A DNA stretch of 64,000 nucleotides from the NCBI RefSeq assembly GCF_023016285.1, contig NZ_CP095413.1, forward strand, positions 2,976,001 to 3,040,000, read 5' to 3'. Position numbers and translations under genes: made by a program. The notes beneath the pieces were generated by a model. It made no database searches, was not told the origin of the DNA, and worked only from the letters and a program-made list of their open reading frames with translations. The stretch comes from Muricauda sp. SCSIO 64092 (GTDB taxonomy: Bacteria > Bacteroidota > Bacteroidia > Flavobacteriales > Flavobacteriaceae). Shown piece after piece: positions 47,330 to 56,990 of the stretch. Within the stretch, counting starts at the first letter, position 1. The number at the start of each line of letters is the position of its first letter.

Positions 47330-48823
47330 CTAGTGTTCGGTCCAGTATTCCAGTGCTTTTATGGCACGATACCAACCAACAATTCCATACGAAATCGCCT
47401 CCCTTTCATTAGTGGGTTGGAACTCAACATCGGTTTGCCAGATGTCTTGGATCTCTTCTTGGTTTTTCCAAAAACCAACAGCCAATCCAGCCAGATAGGC
47501 TGCGCCCATAACTGTGGTTTCCACAATTTTTGGGCGAATGGTTTTGGTGTTCAATACATCTGCCTGGAACTGCATCAATAAATTGTTGACCGTGGCCCCA
47601 CCATCAACACGCAGTTCTTTTATTGAAATACCTGAATCTTTCTCCATGGCCTTTAAAATATCCATGGTTTGGTAGGCAATGGAATCCAAAGCGGCCCTGG
47701 CGATATGGGCATCCGTACTGCCGCGGGTAAGCCCAAACAACGTCCCTTGGGCTTTTTGATTCCAATGGGGAGCGCCCAGACCTGCAAAGGCCGGAACAAA
47801 ATAAACCCCATCGGAGTTTTCGACCGTGCCCGCCAAAGGCTCCACATCCGCTGAGTTTTTTATGATTTTTAGGCTATCCCTCAACCATTGTACCACGGCC
47901 CCGGCTATAAAAATACTTCCCTCGAGGGCATAAGTGGTTTTTCCATTTATTTTCCACGCTACGGTAGTAAGAAGGTTATTATTGGATTTTGTGGGTTCGC
48001 TCCCAATGTTCATCAACATAAAACAACCTGTGCCATACGTATTTTTGACCATGCCCTTTTGGGTACACATTTGACCGAAAAGAGCGGCCTGCTGGTCTCC
48101 GGCAATACCTGCAATGGGAATTTTGTGGGCAAAGAAATTTGGACTGGTATGGCCATACACCTCACTGGATTGTTTTACTTGGGGCAACATACTTTTTGGA
48201 ATCCCAAAAAGATCTAAAAGATCCCAATCCCAATCCATGGTGTTGATATTGAATATCAGGGAACGCGAGGCATTGGTGACATCCGTTATGTGTAGCTCCC
48301 CCTGTGTCATTTTCCAAATAAGCCAAGAGTCTATGGTCCCAAAAGCCAATTCCCCGGCCTGGGCCTTTTCCCTTGCCCCTTCCACATTATCCAATATCCA
48401 TTTTACTTTTGTTGCGGAAAAATAAGAGTCGATGACCAAGCCGGTTTTTTCACGGATCATCTCCGACTTGCCAGCCTTTTTGAGTTCATCACAGTAATCC
48501 GAGGTCCGTTTATCTTGCCAAACAATGGCATTGTAGATGGGTTCACTGGTTTTACGGTCCCATACTACGGCGGTCTCCCGCTGATTGGTAATGCCAATTG
48601 CTGCAATTTGCTCTCCTTTTAACCCTTTTTTAGTTACGGCTTCGGCAGCCATCCCCGCTTGGGTTGACCAGATTTCTATGGGATCGTGCTCTACCCAACC
48701 CGGTTTTGGAAATATTTGCGTAAACTCCTTCTGTGATACGGACACAATGGTCCCTTGCTTATCAAAAACAACTGCCCTAGAACTGGTGGTACCCTGATCT
48801 AAGGCCAATACATATTCGGCCAT
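47330..48823 (-). CDS. glpK: Glycerol kinase
   Basis: A 497-aa FGGY-family kinase. I use ATG 48823, which begins [21 protein letters not shown] in the normal GlpK position; the longer frame from 48883 adds 20 residues without family support. Visible blocks are the N-terminal phosphate loop [39 protein letters not shown] and [11 protein letters not shown]. The length is close to that of E. coli GlpK (about 500). It phosphorylates glycerol to sn-glycerol 3-phosphate. It is co-oriented with glpF 36 bp downstream. No glpD is in the window. The intergenic region with the divergent DUF1697 gene is only 65 bp. Confidence 0.95.
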   Translation of the reverse strand: MAEYVLALDQGTTSSRAVVFDKQGTIVSVSQKEFTQIFPKPGWVEHDPIEIWSTQAGMAAEAVTKKGLKGEQIAAIGITNQRETAVVWDRKTSEPIYNAIVWQDKRTSDYCDELKKAGKSEMIREKTGLVIDSYFSATKVKWILDNVEGAREKAQAGELAFGTIDSWLIWKMTQGELHITDVTNASRSLIFNINTMDWDWDLLDLFGIPKSMLPQVKQSSEVYGHTSPNFFAHKIPIAGIAGDQQAALFGQMCTQKGMVKNTYGTGCFMLMNIGSEPTKSNNNLLTTVAWKINGKTTYALEGSIFIAGAVVQWLRDSLKIIKNSADVEPLAGTVENSDGVYFVPAFAGLGAPHWNQKAQGTLFGLTRGSTDAHIARAALDSIAYQTMDILKAMEKDSGISIKELRVDGGATVNNLLMQFQADVLNTKTIRPKIVETTVMGAAYLAGLAVGFWKNQEEIQDIWQTDVEFQPTNEREAISYGIVGWYRAIKALEYWTEH

Positions 48824-48888
48824 AGTTAAAAATGTTAGGGAATTTACTAAAATAAATTGAGTAGTTTCAAGCTTTAAATTCAATAGGG

Positions 48889-49425
48889 GTGAATACGTAT
48901 CTGATATTTCTTAGGGGGATAAATGTAAGTGGGCAAAAGAAAATAAGAATGGTGGACTTGAAGGAAGGGCTTGAGAAATTGGGCTTTAAGAAAGTGCGTA
49001 CCTATATCCAAAGTGGTAATATAGTTTTGGAAACCCCCAGTACCGATCACAAAGGGATTGAGGCCGATATCAAAAATAGGATCAAAAATGATTTTGGCTT
49101 TGATGTTCCTGTCCTGCTCAAAACCATAACATCACTTCAAGAAATCCTAAGGGACAATCCTTTTAAGGAAGAAGCAGTGAAAAAGAACCTGTACTTTACC
49201 TTGTTGTACGAATCTCCTACAGAGGGATTGGTGGAAGAATTCAATAAACTACATTTTAAAAATGAAGACTTTCACATTGCAGGGCAATGTGTTTATTTGC
49301 ACTGCAAACAGGGGGCGGGCAAGGCCAAATTGAACAATAATCTAATTGAGAATAAACTTCGCCTTACGGCAACAACCAGGAACTTAAATACCATGCTAAA
49401 AATGATAGCACTGGCAGAGGCTTGA
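48889..49425 (+). CDS. DUF1697 family protein
   Basis: A 178-aa cytosolic protein starting at GTG 48889, preceded by a purine-rich AGGG. The beginning [20 protein letters not shown] and the block [12 protein letters not shown] are the DUF1697 signature; the C-terminal [20 protein letters not shown] also fits the family. No biochemical function is established as far as I know. It is divergent from glpK. Confidence 0.9.
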   Translation: MNTYLIFLRGINVSGQKKIRMVDLKEGLEKLGFKKVRTYIQSGNIVLETPSTDHKGIEADIKNRIKNDFGFDVPVLLKTITSLQEILRDNPFKEEAVKKNLYFTLLYESPTEGLVEEFNKLHFKNEDFHIAGQCVYLHCKQGAGKAKLNNNLIENKLRLTATTRNLNTMLKMIALAEA

Positions 49426-49433
49426 AAATGGCC

Positions 49434-49463
49434 AAAGCTTAGGTTGGTACAGCGCCTAAGTTT
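49434..49463. terminator. Weak bidirectional hairpin between DUF1697 and tspO
   Basis: CTTAGG / CCTAAG with an 11-nt loop, flanked by AAAG on the left and TTT on the right, sits between two convergent genes. The stem is short and the T tract minimal, so this is a tentative call. Confidence 0.3.
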
Positions 49464-49935
49464 AGTTGAGCTCCCATATCTTAAAATTCAAGACGGTAGC
49501 AAAAGTCACCCAGACCAAATAAGGCACCATGAGATAGGCCGCTTTTTTGCTCACCACCAAAAACCACTTAATGGTAAGGACGATCAAAACCAAAAGGGTA
49601 AGGATTACAAATAGGGCTGCCAAAGGGTTCTTAAGGCCAAAAAAGATGATACTCCACAGGGCGTTCAACAATAACTGAAACCCAAAATGGTACATGGCCG
49701 TTTTTACCCAGAGATGATAAAAGCCCTTGGACCAAACTATTCCCGCAGCTATTCCCATAAGGATGTACAGGACGGTCCAAACAGGGGCAAACAACCAATT
49801 TGGAGGATTAAAACTGGGCTTGTTCAGTGTCAAGTACCAATCGTTCACGGAGCTTTGGGTCGCAAAGCTCGAAAGAAAGCCTATTAACAGGCATGCTCCT
49901 ATACAAATGGCTATTTTTAGAATGGTTTTTCTCAC
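49462..49935 (-). CDS. TspO/MBR family membrane protein
   Basis: A 157-aa protein if started at GTG 49935 (VRKTILKIAICIGACLLIGF). The longer frame to TTG 49980 adds 15 residues and exceeds the usual 155-160 aa length. It has five hydrophobic helices with family motifs NDWYLTLNKPSFNPPNWLFAPVWTVLYILMG, including the WxPPxxxFxxVW core, LNALWSIIFFGLKNP and WVTFATVLNFKIWELN. TspO proteins bind tetrapyrroles and cholesterol-like ligands. It is divergent from the mevalonate operon, with a 29-bp dyad in between. Confidence 0.9.
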   Translation of the reverse strand: MRKTILKIAICIGACLLIGFLSSFATQSSVNDWYLTLNKPSFNPPNWLFAPVWTVLYILMGIAAGIVWSKGFYHLWVKTAMYHFGFQLLLNALWSIIFFGLKNPLAALFVILTLLVLIVLTIKWFLVVSKKAAYLMVPYLVWVTFATVLNFKIWELN

Positions 49936-49981
49936 AGTAGTTGGATTCCTACTAAAATAACAATTTAAACCAGATTCCAAA

Positions 49982-50010
49982 CTTTGGGCAAGCCTTATCT
50001 TTGCCCAAAG
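49982..50010. promoter_or_regulatory. Perfect 10-bp-arm dyad overlapping the mvaD -7 box
   Basis: CTTTGGGCAA (49982-49991), spacer GCCTTATCT, TTGCCCAAAG (50001-50010). The arms are perfectly complementary. On the plus strand TATCTTTG at 49996-50003 fits the -7 consensus, so the dyad covers the promoter and probably the start site of mvaD. It would act as DNA (an operator) rather than as an RNA hairpin, because most of it lies upstream of the likely start of transcription. Confidence 0.55.
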
Positions 50011-50018
50011 CTTATTTC

Positions 50019-51113
50019 ATGATGGAAAAGGATTTTGTGCCGACCCAAAATCCCCTTTATCCTTTAGAGGGAACTGTAGGGTGGAAAGCCCCGAGCAATA
50101 TCGCTTTGGTGAAGTATTGGGGAAAAAAACCAAATCAAATACCCGCAAACCCTTCCATTAGTTTTACATTGGATGCTTGCGCTACAAGAACCTTCTTGAA
50201 ATTTAGAAAGATGGACGAGGCCAAGGAAGCCTTTTCATTTGACTTTCGCTTTGAAGGAAAAGCCAAGGATAGCTTTAAACCTAAGATTGCCACTTTTTTA
50301 GGGCGAATTGAAACGTATCTTCCTTTTCTAAGGCACTATCATTTGGAAATTGAAAGTTCCAATTCTTTTCCCCACAGCAGTGGAATTGCATCATCGGCCA
50401 GTGGAATGGCTGCTTTGGCGCTCTGTTTACTGGAGTTGGAACGCTTGGCAAATCCGGAAATGACCTTGGAGGATTTTAAACAAAAAGCTTCTTTCCTGGC
50501 CCGTTTGGGTTCTGGAAGTGCCTGCAGGAGCATAGGGGGCAGCTTAATTCAATGGGGAAGGACACCGGGCCTATCAGGTAGCTCGGATTTGTACGGAATT
50601 CCATACCCTTATGAAGTCCACCCCACCTTCAATAATTTTCATGACACCATTTTGTTGGTGCATAAAGGCCAAAAATCGGTAAGCAGTTCAGTGGGCCATG
50701 GACTTATGAAAGGACACCCATTTGCCGATAACAGATTTCAGCAGGCCCATGAGAACCTTAAAAAATTACAAGCCATTTTTAAAGAGGGGGACCTGGAATC
50801 GTTTATCGCCATTGTGGAAAGCGAGGCATTGACATTGCATGCCATGATGATGACAAGTCAACCTTATTTTATATTGATGTTGCCCAATACCTTGGAAATC
50901 ATCAATAGAATTTGGCAATTTCGAAAGGAAACGGGAACGACTATTTGCTTTACATTGGACGCAGGGGCCAATGTACATGTGCTATATCCGGAATCTGAGA
51001 AAACGAAATGTATTCAATTTATTCAGAATGAATTAGTTGCCTACTGCGAAAAGGGACACTATATTTGCGATCGTATTGGAAAAGGGGCTCAAAGAATTTC
51101 AACATCTTTGTGA
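50019..51113 (+). CDS. mvaD: Diphosphomevalonate decarboxylase
   Basis: A 364-aa GHMP-fold enzyme. ATG 50019 is used; the TTG at 50001 lies inside the promoter dyad and is unlikely. It has the N-terminal signature KAPSNIALVKYWGKK, the ATP-binding SSGIASSASGMAALAL (about 122-137), the substrate block GSGSACRSIGG, and the C-terminal FTLDAGANVHVLYP with the conserved Asp. It converts mevalonate diphosphate to isopentenyl diphosphate. First gene of the mevalonate-type operon with mevalonate kinase and a UbiA-type prenyltransferase. Flavobacteria use this route for isoprenoids. It may act on the monophosphate in some lineages, which cannot be judged here. Confidence 0.93.
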   Translation: MMEKDFVPTQNPLYPLEGTVGWKAPSNIALVKYWGKKPNQIPANPSISFTLDACATRTFLKFRKMDEAKEAFSFDFRFEGKAKDSFKPKIATFLGRIETYLPFLRHYHLEIESSNSFPHSSGIASSASGMAALALCLLELERLANPEMTLEDFKQKASFLARLGSGSACRSIGGSLIQWGRTPGLSGSSDLYGIPYPYEVHPTFNNFHDTILLVHKGQKSVSSSVGHGLMKGHPFADNRFQQAHENLKKLQAIFKEGDLESFIAIVESEALTLHAMMMTSQPYFILMLPNTLEIINRIWQFRKETGTTICFTLDAGANVHVLYPESEKTKCIQFIQNELVAYCEKGHYICDRIGKGAQRISTSL

Positions 51114-51230
51114 TACGTATTGAAGTAGGTCAACGTTATTTAAAGGCTTTAAGCTTAATTTTTCATAAAATTGTTGACTGGGAGATTAGGTTTGTTTACT
51201 TTTATCAATACAATGGTTGAACAAAATAAA

Positions 51231-52163
51231 ATGAAAGGACCATTATTTTATTCGAAAATCCTGCTTTTTGGGGAATATGGCATCATCAAGGATTCCAAAG
51301 GGCTCTCCATCCCATACAATTTCTTCAAAGGCGCACTAAAGTCTGATGGGAAACCATCACCCGAAGCACTTAAGTCGAATGAAGCATTGCGGGCCTTTGC
51401 GGTCCACCTTGCCAAAATTCAATCGGAAGGTGTGGTTTCTTTTGATTTGGATGCGCTTGATAAGGATATTGCTGAGGGCATGTACTTTGATAGTTCCATT
51501 CCCCAGGGTTATGGTATTGGAAGTAGTGGGGCGTTGGTAGCTGCTGTTTATGACAAGTATGCCAAAGATAAAATTACCGTTCTTGAGAACCTGACAAGGG
51601 AGAAGCTCTTGAAACTTAAAAGGATTTTTGGGGAGATGGAGTCCTTCTTTCATGGAAAGTCCTCAGGATTGGATCCGTTGAACAGCTATTTGAGTTTACC
51701 CATTCTGATCAACTCAAAGGACAATATAGAATCTACAAGTTTACCATCCCAGAACAAGGAAGGTAAGGGAGCAGTTTTTCTTTTGGATAGTGGCATTACC
51801 GGTGAAACTGCCCCTATGGTCCAAATTTTTATGGAGAAGATGAAGCAGGAAGGGTTCAGAAATGTCATTAAGGACAAATTTATAAAACACACGGACGCTT
51901 GTGTGGACCACTTTTTAAAGGGGGATATCAAAGGGCTTTTTGGCCATGTGAAACAACTTTCACATGTGGTTTTGGATCACTTTAAGCCAATGATTCCGCA
52001 ACAATTTCACCACCTCTGGAAAAAAGGAATTGAGTCCAATACGTATTATTTAAAATTGTGTGGATCTGGTGGTGGGGGCTATATATTGGGTTTCACCGAA
52101 GATATTGACAGGGCCAGAAAGGAACTTGAAGGACACAAATTGGAAGTGGTGTACAACTTCTAA
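51231..52163 (+). CDS. GHMP kinase, probable mevalonate kinase
   Basis: A 310-aa protein if started at ATG 51231 (MKGPLFYSKILLFGEYG); ATG 51213 would add six residues. The order is KILLFGEYGII near the N-terminus, IPQGYGIGSSGALVAAVYD (the GHMP ATP loop), the Glu/Asp-containing ESFFHGKSSGLDPLNSYLS with the catalytic Asp, and the C-terminal LCGSGGGGYILGFT. This fits mevalonate kinase. It lies 117 bp after mvaD and 8 bp before the UbiA-like gene. Other GHMP sugar kinases are excluded mainly by the context. Confidence 0.88.
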   Translation: MKGPLFYSKILLFGEYGIIKDSKGLSIPYNFFKGALKSDGKPSPEALKSNEALRAFAVHLAKIQSEGVVSFDLDALDKDIAEGMYFDSSIPQGYGIGSSGALVAAVYDKYAKDKITVLENLTREKLLKLKRIFGEMESFFHGKSSGLDPLNSYLSLPILINSKDNIESTSLPSQNKEGKGAVFLLDSGITGETAPMVQIFMEKMKQEGFRNVIKDKFIKHTDACVDHFLKGDIKGLFGHVKQLSHVVLDHFKPMIPQQFHHLWKKGIESNTYYLKLCGSGGGGYILGFTEDIDRARKELEGHKLEVVYNF

Positions 52164-52171
52164 AATCTAAA

Positions 52172-53077
52172 ATGCTTAGTAGAAAAAATAGGCTCTTGCT
52201 CTTTAAGCTTTTGAGCTTGTTCTCCGTGGTTAGGGGATATAATATTCTTGTGATCACCCTTGCCCAGTATCTCGCTTCCATTTACATATTGGCTCCCGAT
52301 CTACAACTTAGGAAAGTGGTCTTTGACCTTAATCTTTTTCTGATTGTAACGGCCTCGGCCCTGGTTATAGCTTCGGGTTACATCATCAATAATTTTTATG
52401 ATGCTGAAAAGGATTTGATCAATAAACCTACCAAAAGTATGCTGGACCGTTTGGTAAGCCAGCGATTCAAACTAACCACATATTTTATCCTGAATTTTGT
52501 TGCCGTTATTGCGGCCAGTTATATTTCGTTCAGGGCAGTTTTCTTCTTTGCGGCCTATATTTTTGGGATATGGTTTTATTCCCATAAGCTCAAGCGTATT
52601 CCATTCTTGGGCAATTTGGTGTCCGCTACACTTTCCATTGCCCCTTTCTTTGTGGTGTTTGTGTATTACAGAAATTTCGAAACCGTTATTTTTATTCATG
52701 CCCTTTATTTGTTCCTTCTGATTTTAGCTCGGGAACTCATTAAGGATTTGGAGAGTATGGCCGGGGATATGGCACAGGGCTATCAAACCATACCCATTTT
52801 ATACGGCCCAAAAGTTGCCAAGGTCCTTATTGCATTCTTGATAGTTTTGACATTGGTTCCGACTTACCTGTTGATTTATGTTTTTGATGTGGGCCATATG
52901 TCCTTTTATTTTGTTGCATCCGGAATTTTACTTTTAGTGTTTCTGGTCCTGTTGGGAAAATCAGATGTAAAGATGCACTATGTATGGCTTCACAACATAC
53001 TTAAATTTATTATTGTTGGAGGGGTTTTCAGTATCTTGTTGATTGATGTGGATGTCGTCTTAAATCGGATTTTATAA
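52172..53077 (+). CDS. UbiA-family prenyltransferase (geranylgeranylglycerol-phosphate transferase-like)
   Basis: A 301-aa membrane protein with eight or nine hydrophobic segments. The first Asp-rich motif is NNFYDAEKDLINKP (NxxxDxxxD, about residues 71-84), which binds the prenyl diphosphate through Mg. The second is RELIKDLESMAGDMAQGY (about 189-206, DxxxD). The order of genes after mvaD and mvaK is common in flavobacteria, where the gene is often labelled geranylgeranylglycerol-phosphate geranylgeranyltransferase, although archaeal lipids are not expected. The actual acceptor is therefore open. The stop overlaps the nitrilase start as TAATG. Confidence 0.87.
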   Translation: MLSRKNRLLLFKLLSLFSVVRGYNILVITLAQYLASIYILAPDLQLRKVVFDLNLFLIVTASALVIASGYIINNFYDAEKDLINKPTKSMLDRLVSQRFKLTTYFILNFVAVIAASYISFRAVFFFAAYIFGIWFYSHKLKRIPFLGNLVSATLSIAPFFVVFVYYRNFETVIFIHALYLFLLILARELIKDLESMAGDMAQGYQTIPILYGPKVAKVLIAFLIVLTLVPTYLLIYVFDVGHMSFYFVASGILLLVFLVLLGKSDVKMHYVWLHNILKFIIVGGVFSILLIDVDVVLNRIL

Positions 53078-54027
53078 TGGAAAATAGGTTACATGTGGCA
53101 TTGGCCCAAATTACACCGGTATGGCTGGACAAAGGGGCAACCATAGCAAAAATAGAAGCAACCATTACGGAAGCTTCCAAGAAGGGAAGTGAGCTTATCG
53201 TTTTTGGTGAAGCATTGTTGCCAGGCTATCCTTTTTGGTTGGCGTATACGGAAGGCGCGGCTTGGAATTTGGAGGTGAATAAAGAACTGCACGCCCACTA
53301 TGTGGCGAATTCGATACAGATTGAAGCCGGGGATTTGGATTCCATCTGCCTGTTGGCCAAAGAACACTCCATGGCGGTCTATTTGGGGATTATGGAACGG
53401 GCCAAAGACCGTGGTGGGCATAGTATCTATGCTTCCCTGGTATATATTGACCCACGCGGGGAAATAAAATCCGTACACCGAAAACTACAGCCCACCTACG
53501 ATGAACGCTTAACATGGGCCCCAGGGGATGGTAATGGTCTGCAGGTTCATCCCTTAAAACAATTTACGGTCGGAGGTCTTAATTGCTGGGAAAATTGGAT
53601 GCCCCTTCCAAGGGCAGCACTTTACGGTTTGGGAGAGAACCTCCACATAGCAGTATGGCCTGGAAGCGACCATAACACAAAGGATATTACCCGATTCATA
53701 GCCAGGGAATCCCGTAGTTATGTGGTTTCGGTCTCCTCAATGATGAAAAAAGCCGATTTTCCCGAGGACACCCCACATTTGGACAAAATTTTGGAAAAAG
53801 CCCCCAGTGTTTTAGCCAATGGGGGTTCCTGTATTGCCGGTCCCGATGGGGAATGGGTAGTCGAACCCATAGTGGACAAAGAGGGAATTTTTTACCAAAC
53901 CATCGATTTTAAAAGGGTATTGGAAGAGCATCAGAATTTTGATCCGGTTGGGCATTATTCCAGACCGGATGTGACCCAACTCATCGTAAATCGAGAGCGG
54001 CAATCAACGGTCCATTTCAAGGATTAG
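53077..54027 (+). CDS. Nitrilase-superfamily carbon-nitrogen hydrolase
   Basis: A 316-aa cytosolic enzyme with the full catalytic set: Glu in IVFGEALLPGYPFW (about 44), Lys in VHRKLQPTYDERLTW (about 129) and Cys in VGGLNCWENWMPLPR (about 164-171). The PxxWxxY-type stretch PGYPFWLAYTEG and LNCWEN are closer to true nitrilases than to amidases, so nitrile hydrolysis to the acid is the best guess. It is translationally coupled to the UbiA-like gene, which gives no obvious metabolic link. Its end overlaps the convergent peptidase gene by 4 bp. Confidence 0.9.
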   Translation: MENRLHVALAQITPVWLDKGATIAKIEATITEASKKGSELIVFGEALLPGYPFWLAYTEGAAWNLEVNKELHAHYVANSIQIEAGDLDSICLLAKEHSMAVYLGIMERAKDRGGHSIYASLVYIDPRGEIKSVHRKLQPTYDERLTWAPGDGNGLQVHPLKQFTVGGLNCWENWMPLPRAALYGLGENLHIAVWPGSDHNTKDITRFIARESRSYVVSVSSMMKKADFPEDTPHLDKILEKAPSVLANGGSCIAGPDGEWVVEPIVDKEGIFYQTIDFKRVLEEHQNFDPVGHYSRPDVTQLIVNRERQSTVHFKD

Positions 54028-56825
54028 TCCTTGTCCGTATCCCCCAAAAGCTCGTATCCCTGTTGTATCCCCTTTTCCAATGGAGGCACTCCCCGTTCCA
54101 TCCAGGAAGGCTTGCCCTCATCTTTTAGGTAATGGTCAAAGAACTGTGCCATACGAATACTAAAATCCGTACGATTCTGTAGTTTCAAAGGCCAATGCGG
54201 TTCCCCATTGTAATTCAGGAACCAGGATGGTTTCCCCAAACGTCGTAAACTCACAAAAAATTCGATTCCCTGGTACCATGGCACGTGACCATCGGCATCA
54301 TTATGCATGATCAGTAAAGGGGTATTGATTTTGTCCACATTGAATATGGGGGAATTTTCAACGTAACGCGCTGGATATTCCCATGGTGTGCCACCTATCC
54401 TACTTTGGGTATGTTCATATTGAAATTGTCTGCTCAGTCCCGTCCACCAACGAATTCCCCCATATGCACTGATCATATTGGGTACTGGGGCACCGGACTC
54501 AGCCGCCTTAAAAATATCGGTTTTGGTCACCAAATAGGCAATTTGGTACCCACCCCAGCTATGGCCCTGAACACCAATATTGTCCTTATCAATATACCCT
54601 TTTTCAGCCAATGAGGTCACTCCAGGGATAACACAATTATAGGCGCTTTCCCCAGGATAGCCTATCCGGTATTCCACGTCTGGATTGAATATTACATACC
54701 CCCTGCTCGTATAAAAGCTATAGTTGAGGCTGGAGCGTTCAGCCCTGGGATGTCTGTGCCTGTGGATCCTATCCGAACTCTTCTCGTAAAAATTGACGAG
54801 CAGGGGATACTTCTTGGCAGGGTCAAAATTTTCCGGTTTTACCAACAATCCCTGCAGTTTTTTACCGTCCAGGGAGATCCAATCCATAAGTTCAATGGTG
54901 CCCCAATTATAGTCCTTTTGTTGCGGGTTGGCATTACTGAGCTTGATGGGTTTTTTAAAATTCAGGTCGGAAATCCGTAAATCCGGGAATTCCCCAAAGG
55001 ATTGCCTAGTAAAAATCAATGTATTGGCCAGCAGGGCCTTTTGGGGTTCGGAATAACTGTAAGGGCCAGAAATCAAAGGAGTTACCCGATTTGCTTTTGG
55101 ATTGTAAGTGGCATAACCCCCATCCTTGGTCAACTCATTAAAGGTGCTTAACAATAAAGGTTGCGTAAAATCAATCGCCTCCTCTTCTTCATCCAGATCC
55201 AAATAGCGATAAACCGTTTTGGAAGTTCTGCCATTGGTCAATTTTACTTTTGCACCTGTTTCTGGGTGAATTTTCCAAATGTCATAACGGTCATAGATCA
55301 AAAGGTGTTTGTCCTCTTTTGTCCAACCGGCCATGCCATAGGGAAAGGGATAATTGGGATAATCGTTTTCCTCACTGTAGAAAACCTGGTCCTTGGTCAA
55401 AAGTGTATGTTTTCCAGAACTCAGGTTGTACGTGAACCAAGTGCTGTCCACACGGCTATATCCATAACCATAATTGGCTTTGGGGCTCAACTCCATTCGG
55501 GGTACTTTCTTGAATTCCTGTTGTGTTTTCCCCGTAGCCGTATTTACTACTTTGTAGTCATAATAACGTCTGGCCGTCCACTGACTTGCCAACTCATAGG
55601 GCATGCTGGTGCGCACAAGGGCCCTATTGGCATTGCCCTTGTCCCCAAGTTCGGTATCCATATGGGTCTCGTCGGCAATAGGAACCATTTTTTTTGTATT
55701 TAAATCAAAAGCCGTGACAAAGGATCGTATGGAATCATTTTTTAGTTGTAATTCCTGAACGGTATATAACTTGGGCTCATCATAGGTCCATACTTCCACA
55801 TTCACTATTTCCTCATCCAGTAAAGAGGTGTCTTTTGCTATAGGAGGTCTTGCCAATCCAAAATACAGTTTGGATTCGTCCTCGGAAAAGTGCACCTTTC
55901 CATATTTGGAAACTACATAATTACTGGGTGTTCTGGTATTGTCCATTAACTTTTGGGCCACTTGGTTCCCTTCTTGCCATAGGTATAACTCGTTTGGTCT
56001 CACTTGAACTTTTGTGGTATCGGCATCCACAATAAATCCAAGGTTCTTACCGGATTCGCTGAATCCCAGCTTAAAGTATTTGGCTTTGGGGGACTGATGC
56101 AATGTTTTGGTTTCCCCAGTTTTCAGATTATGCACAAAAACGCCGGCATCACTATCTTTTGTTGCCCCTGTGGAAGCATACGCCAACCATTTCCCCTTTT
56201 TTGCAAATAGGTAGTCCGTCACAAATTTCACGGTGTCCTTTTGCTGGGTTTCCAGATTTAGGACCACCAAATGATATCCATTTTTTTTGCCCACTTTTTT
56301 GGGCTTGTCCTTCTTTTTTTTGGGTTCGGTTACGGAATCCTTCCCTTCTTCCTTTTCCTCTTTTTTAATATCCTCCAATTGGTAGGCCACGGTTCCTGAC
56401 CATTTATCAGGAATTTTATAGGATTTTATGGGTCCAATTTTAACCAGACTTTTGGTCTTTAGGTTGAAAATTCCCAAGGAGTCCTTGGGCAATTTGTCTT
56501 TTTTGACCTTTCTTTTTTTCATGGCCATGACGCTGTCCTTCCAGGCTTTGATGGTAAAAACGGCATACTTGGAATCGTACATAAATTGGCCTTTTTGTCC
56601 ACGGTCATATTCCAGGATAAAGTTGCCCTTGGCATCTTGAACCTTAAAAAAATGATCCTTTTCCCCCCTTTCCAAGCTGTAAAGGGTATGGGAACCATCC
56701 GGGGCTATAGCTTCATTTTTTATGGTGTTCCAAATCTTATAATCGTTATGGTCCAACGTTTTTTTCTGGGCATGGAAAAGGGTCTGGACGAAAACCATTA
56801 GGAGTAAGGAAATTCTTTTGAGCAT
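54024..56825 (-). CDS. S9 (prolyl-oligopeptidase) family peptidase, secreted
   Basis: A 933-aa protein from ATG 56825, which starts the signal peptide MLKRISLLLMVFVQTLFHAQ; the frame from 56846 adds seven residues. The N-terminal two thirds form a propeller-like region with Lys-rich low-complexity stretches (KKKKDKPKKVGKKNG, about residue 175). The C-terminal alpha/beta-hydrolase has the catalytic set Ser in GVQGHSWGGYQ (about 753), Asp in MHNDADGHVPW (about 842) and His in GEPHWPLK (about 875). The usual PQQ-style glutamyl/prolyl specificity cannot be deduced. It is expected to act in the periplasm or on the surface. It is divergent from the pseudouridine synthase gene. Confidence 0.92.
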   Translation of the reverse strand: MLKRISLLLMVFVQTLFHAQKKTLDHNDYKIWNTIKNEAIAPDGSHTLYSLERGEKDHFFKVQDAKGNFILEYDRGQKGQFMYDSKYAVFTIKAWKDSVMAMKKRKVKKDKLPKDSLGIFNLKTKSLVKIGPIKSYKIPDKWSGTVAYQLEDIKKEEKEEGKDSVTEPKKKKDKPKKVGKKNGYHLVVLNLETQQKDTVKFVTDYLFAKKGKWLAYASTGATKDSDAGVFVHNLKTGETKTLHQSPKAKYFKLGFSESGKNLGFIVDADTTKVQVRPNELYLWQEGNQVAQKLMDNTRTPSNYVVSKYGKVHFSEDESKLYFGLARPPIAKDTSLLDEEIVNVEVWTYDEPKLYTVQELQLKNDSIRSFVTAFDLNTKKMVPIADETHMDTELGDKGNANRALVRTSMPYELASQWTARRYYDYKVVNTATGKTQQEFKKVPRMELSPKANYGYGYSRVDSTWFTYNLSSGKHTLLTKDQVFYSEENDYPNYPFPYGMAGWTKEDKHLLIYDRYDIWKIHPETGAKVKLTNGRTSKTVYRYLDLDEEEEAIDFTQPLLLSTFNELTKDGGYATYNPKANRVTPLISGPYSYSEPQKALLANTLIFTRQSFGEFPDLRISDLNFKKPIKLSNANPQQKDYNWGTIELMDWISLDGKKLQGLLVKPENFDPAKKYPLLVNFYEKSSDRIHRHRHPRAERSSLNYSFYTSRGYVIFNPDVEYRIGYPGESAYNCVIPGVTSLAEKGYIDKDNIGVQGHSWGGYQIAYLVTKTDIFKAAESGAPVPNMISAYGGIRWWTGLSRQFQYEHTQSRIGGTPWEYPARYVENSPIFNVDKINTPLLIMHNDADGHVPWYQGIEFFVSLRRLGKPSWFLNYNGEPHWPLKLQNRTDFSIRMAQFFDHYLKDEGKPSWMERGVPPLEKGIQQGYELLGDTDKD

Positions 56826-56966
56826 ATTGAATTTGATTAGTCCCATAAATATAGAACATAACCAACATTTTAGGTGGATTCCCGACGCATAAGAACCTTT
56901 AATTTTGAAGTGGGGTCAAAGGCCCTGATAACCGTTTAAAAAGGCAACTTTTCCATTTGGATTACC

Positions 56967-56974
56967 TACATTTG
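56967..56974 (+). promoter_or_regulatory. Putative -7 box for the pseudouridine synthase gene
   Basis: TACATTTG matches TAnnTTTG and lies 16 bp before the ATG at 56991, implying a very short leader. No convincing TTTG is seen at -33. Confidence 0.4.
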
Positions 56975-56990
56975 CCAAAATTTTGGACTG

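Noticed and set aside
55161..55703. 180-aa plus-strand ORF
   Set aside because: Antisense to the S9 peptidase, no start signal and no recognisable domain.
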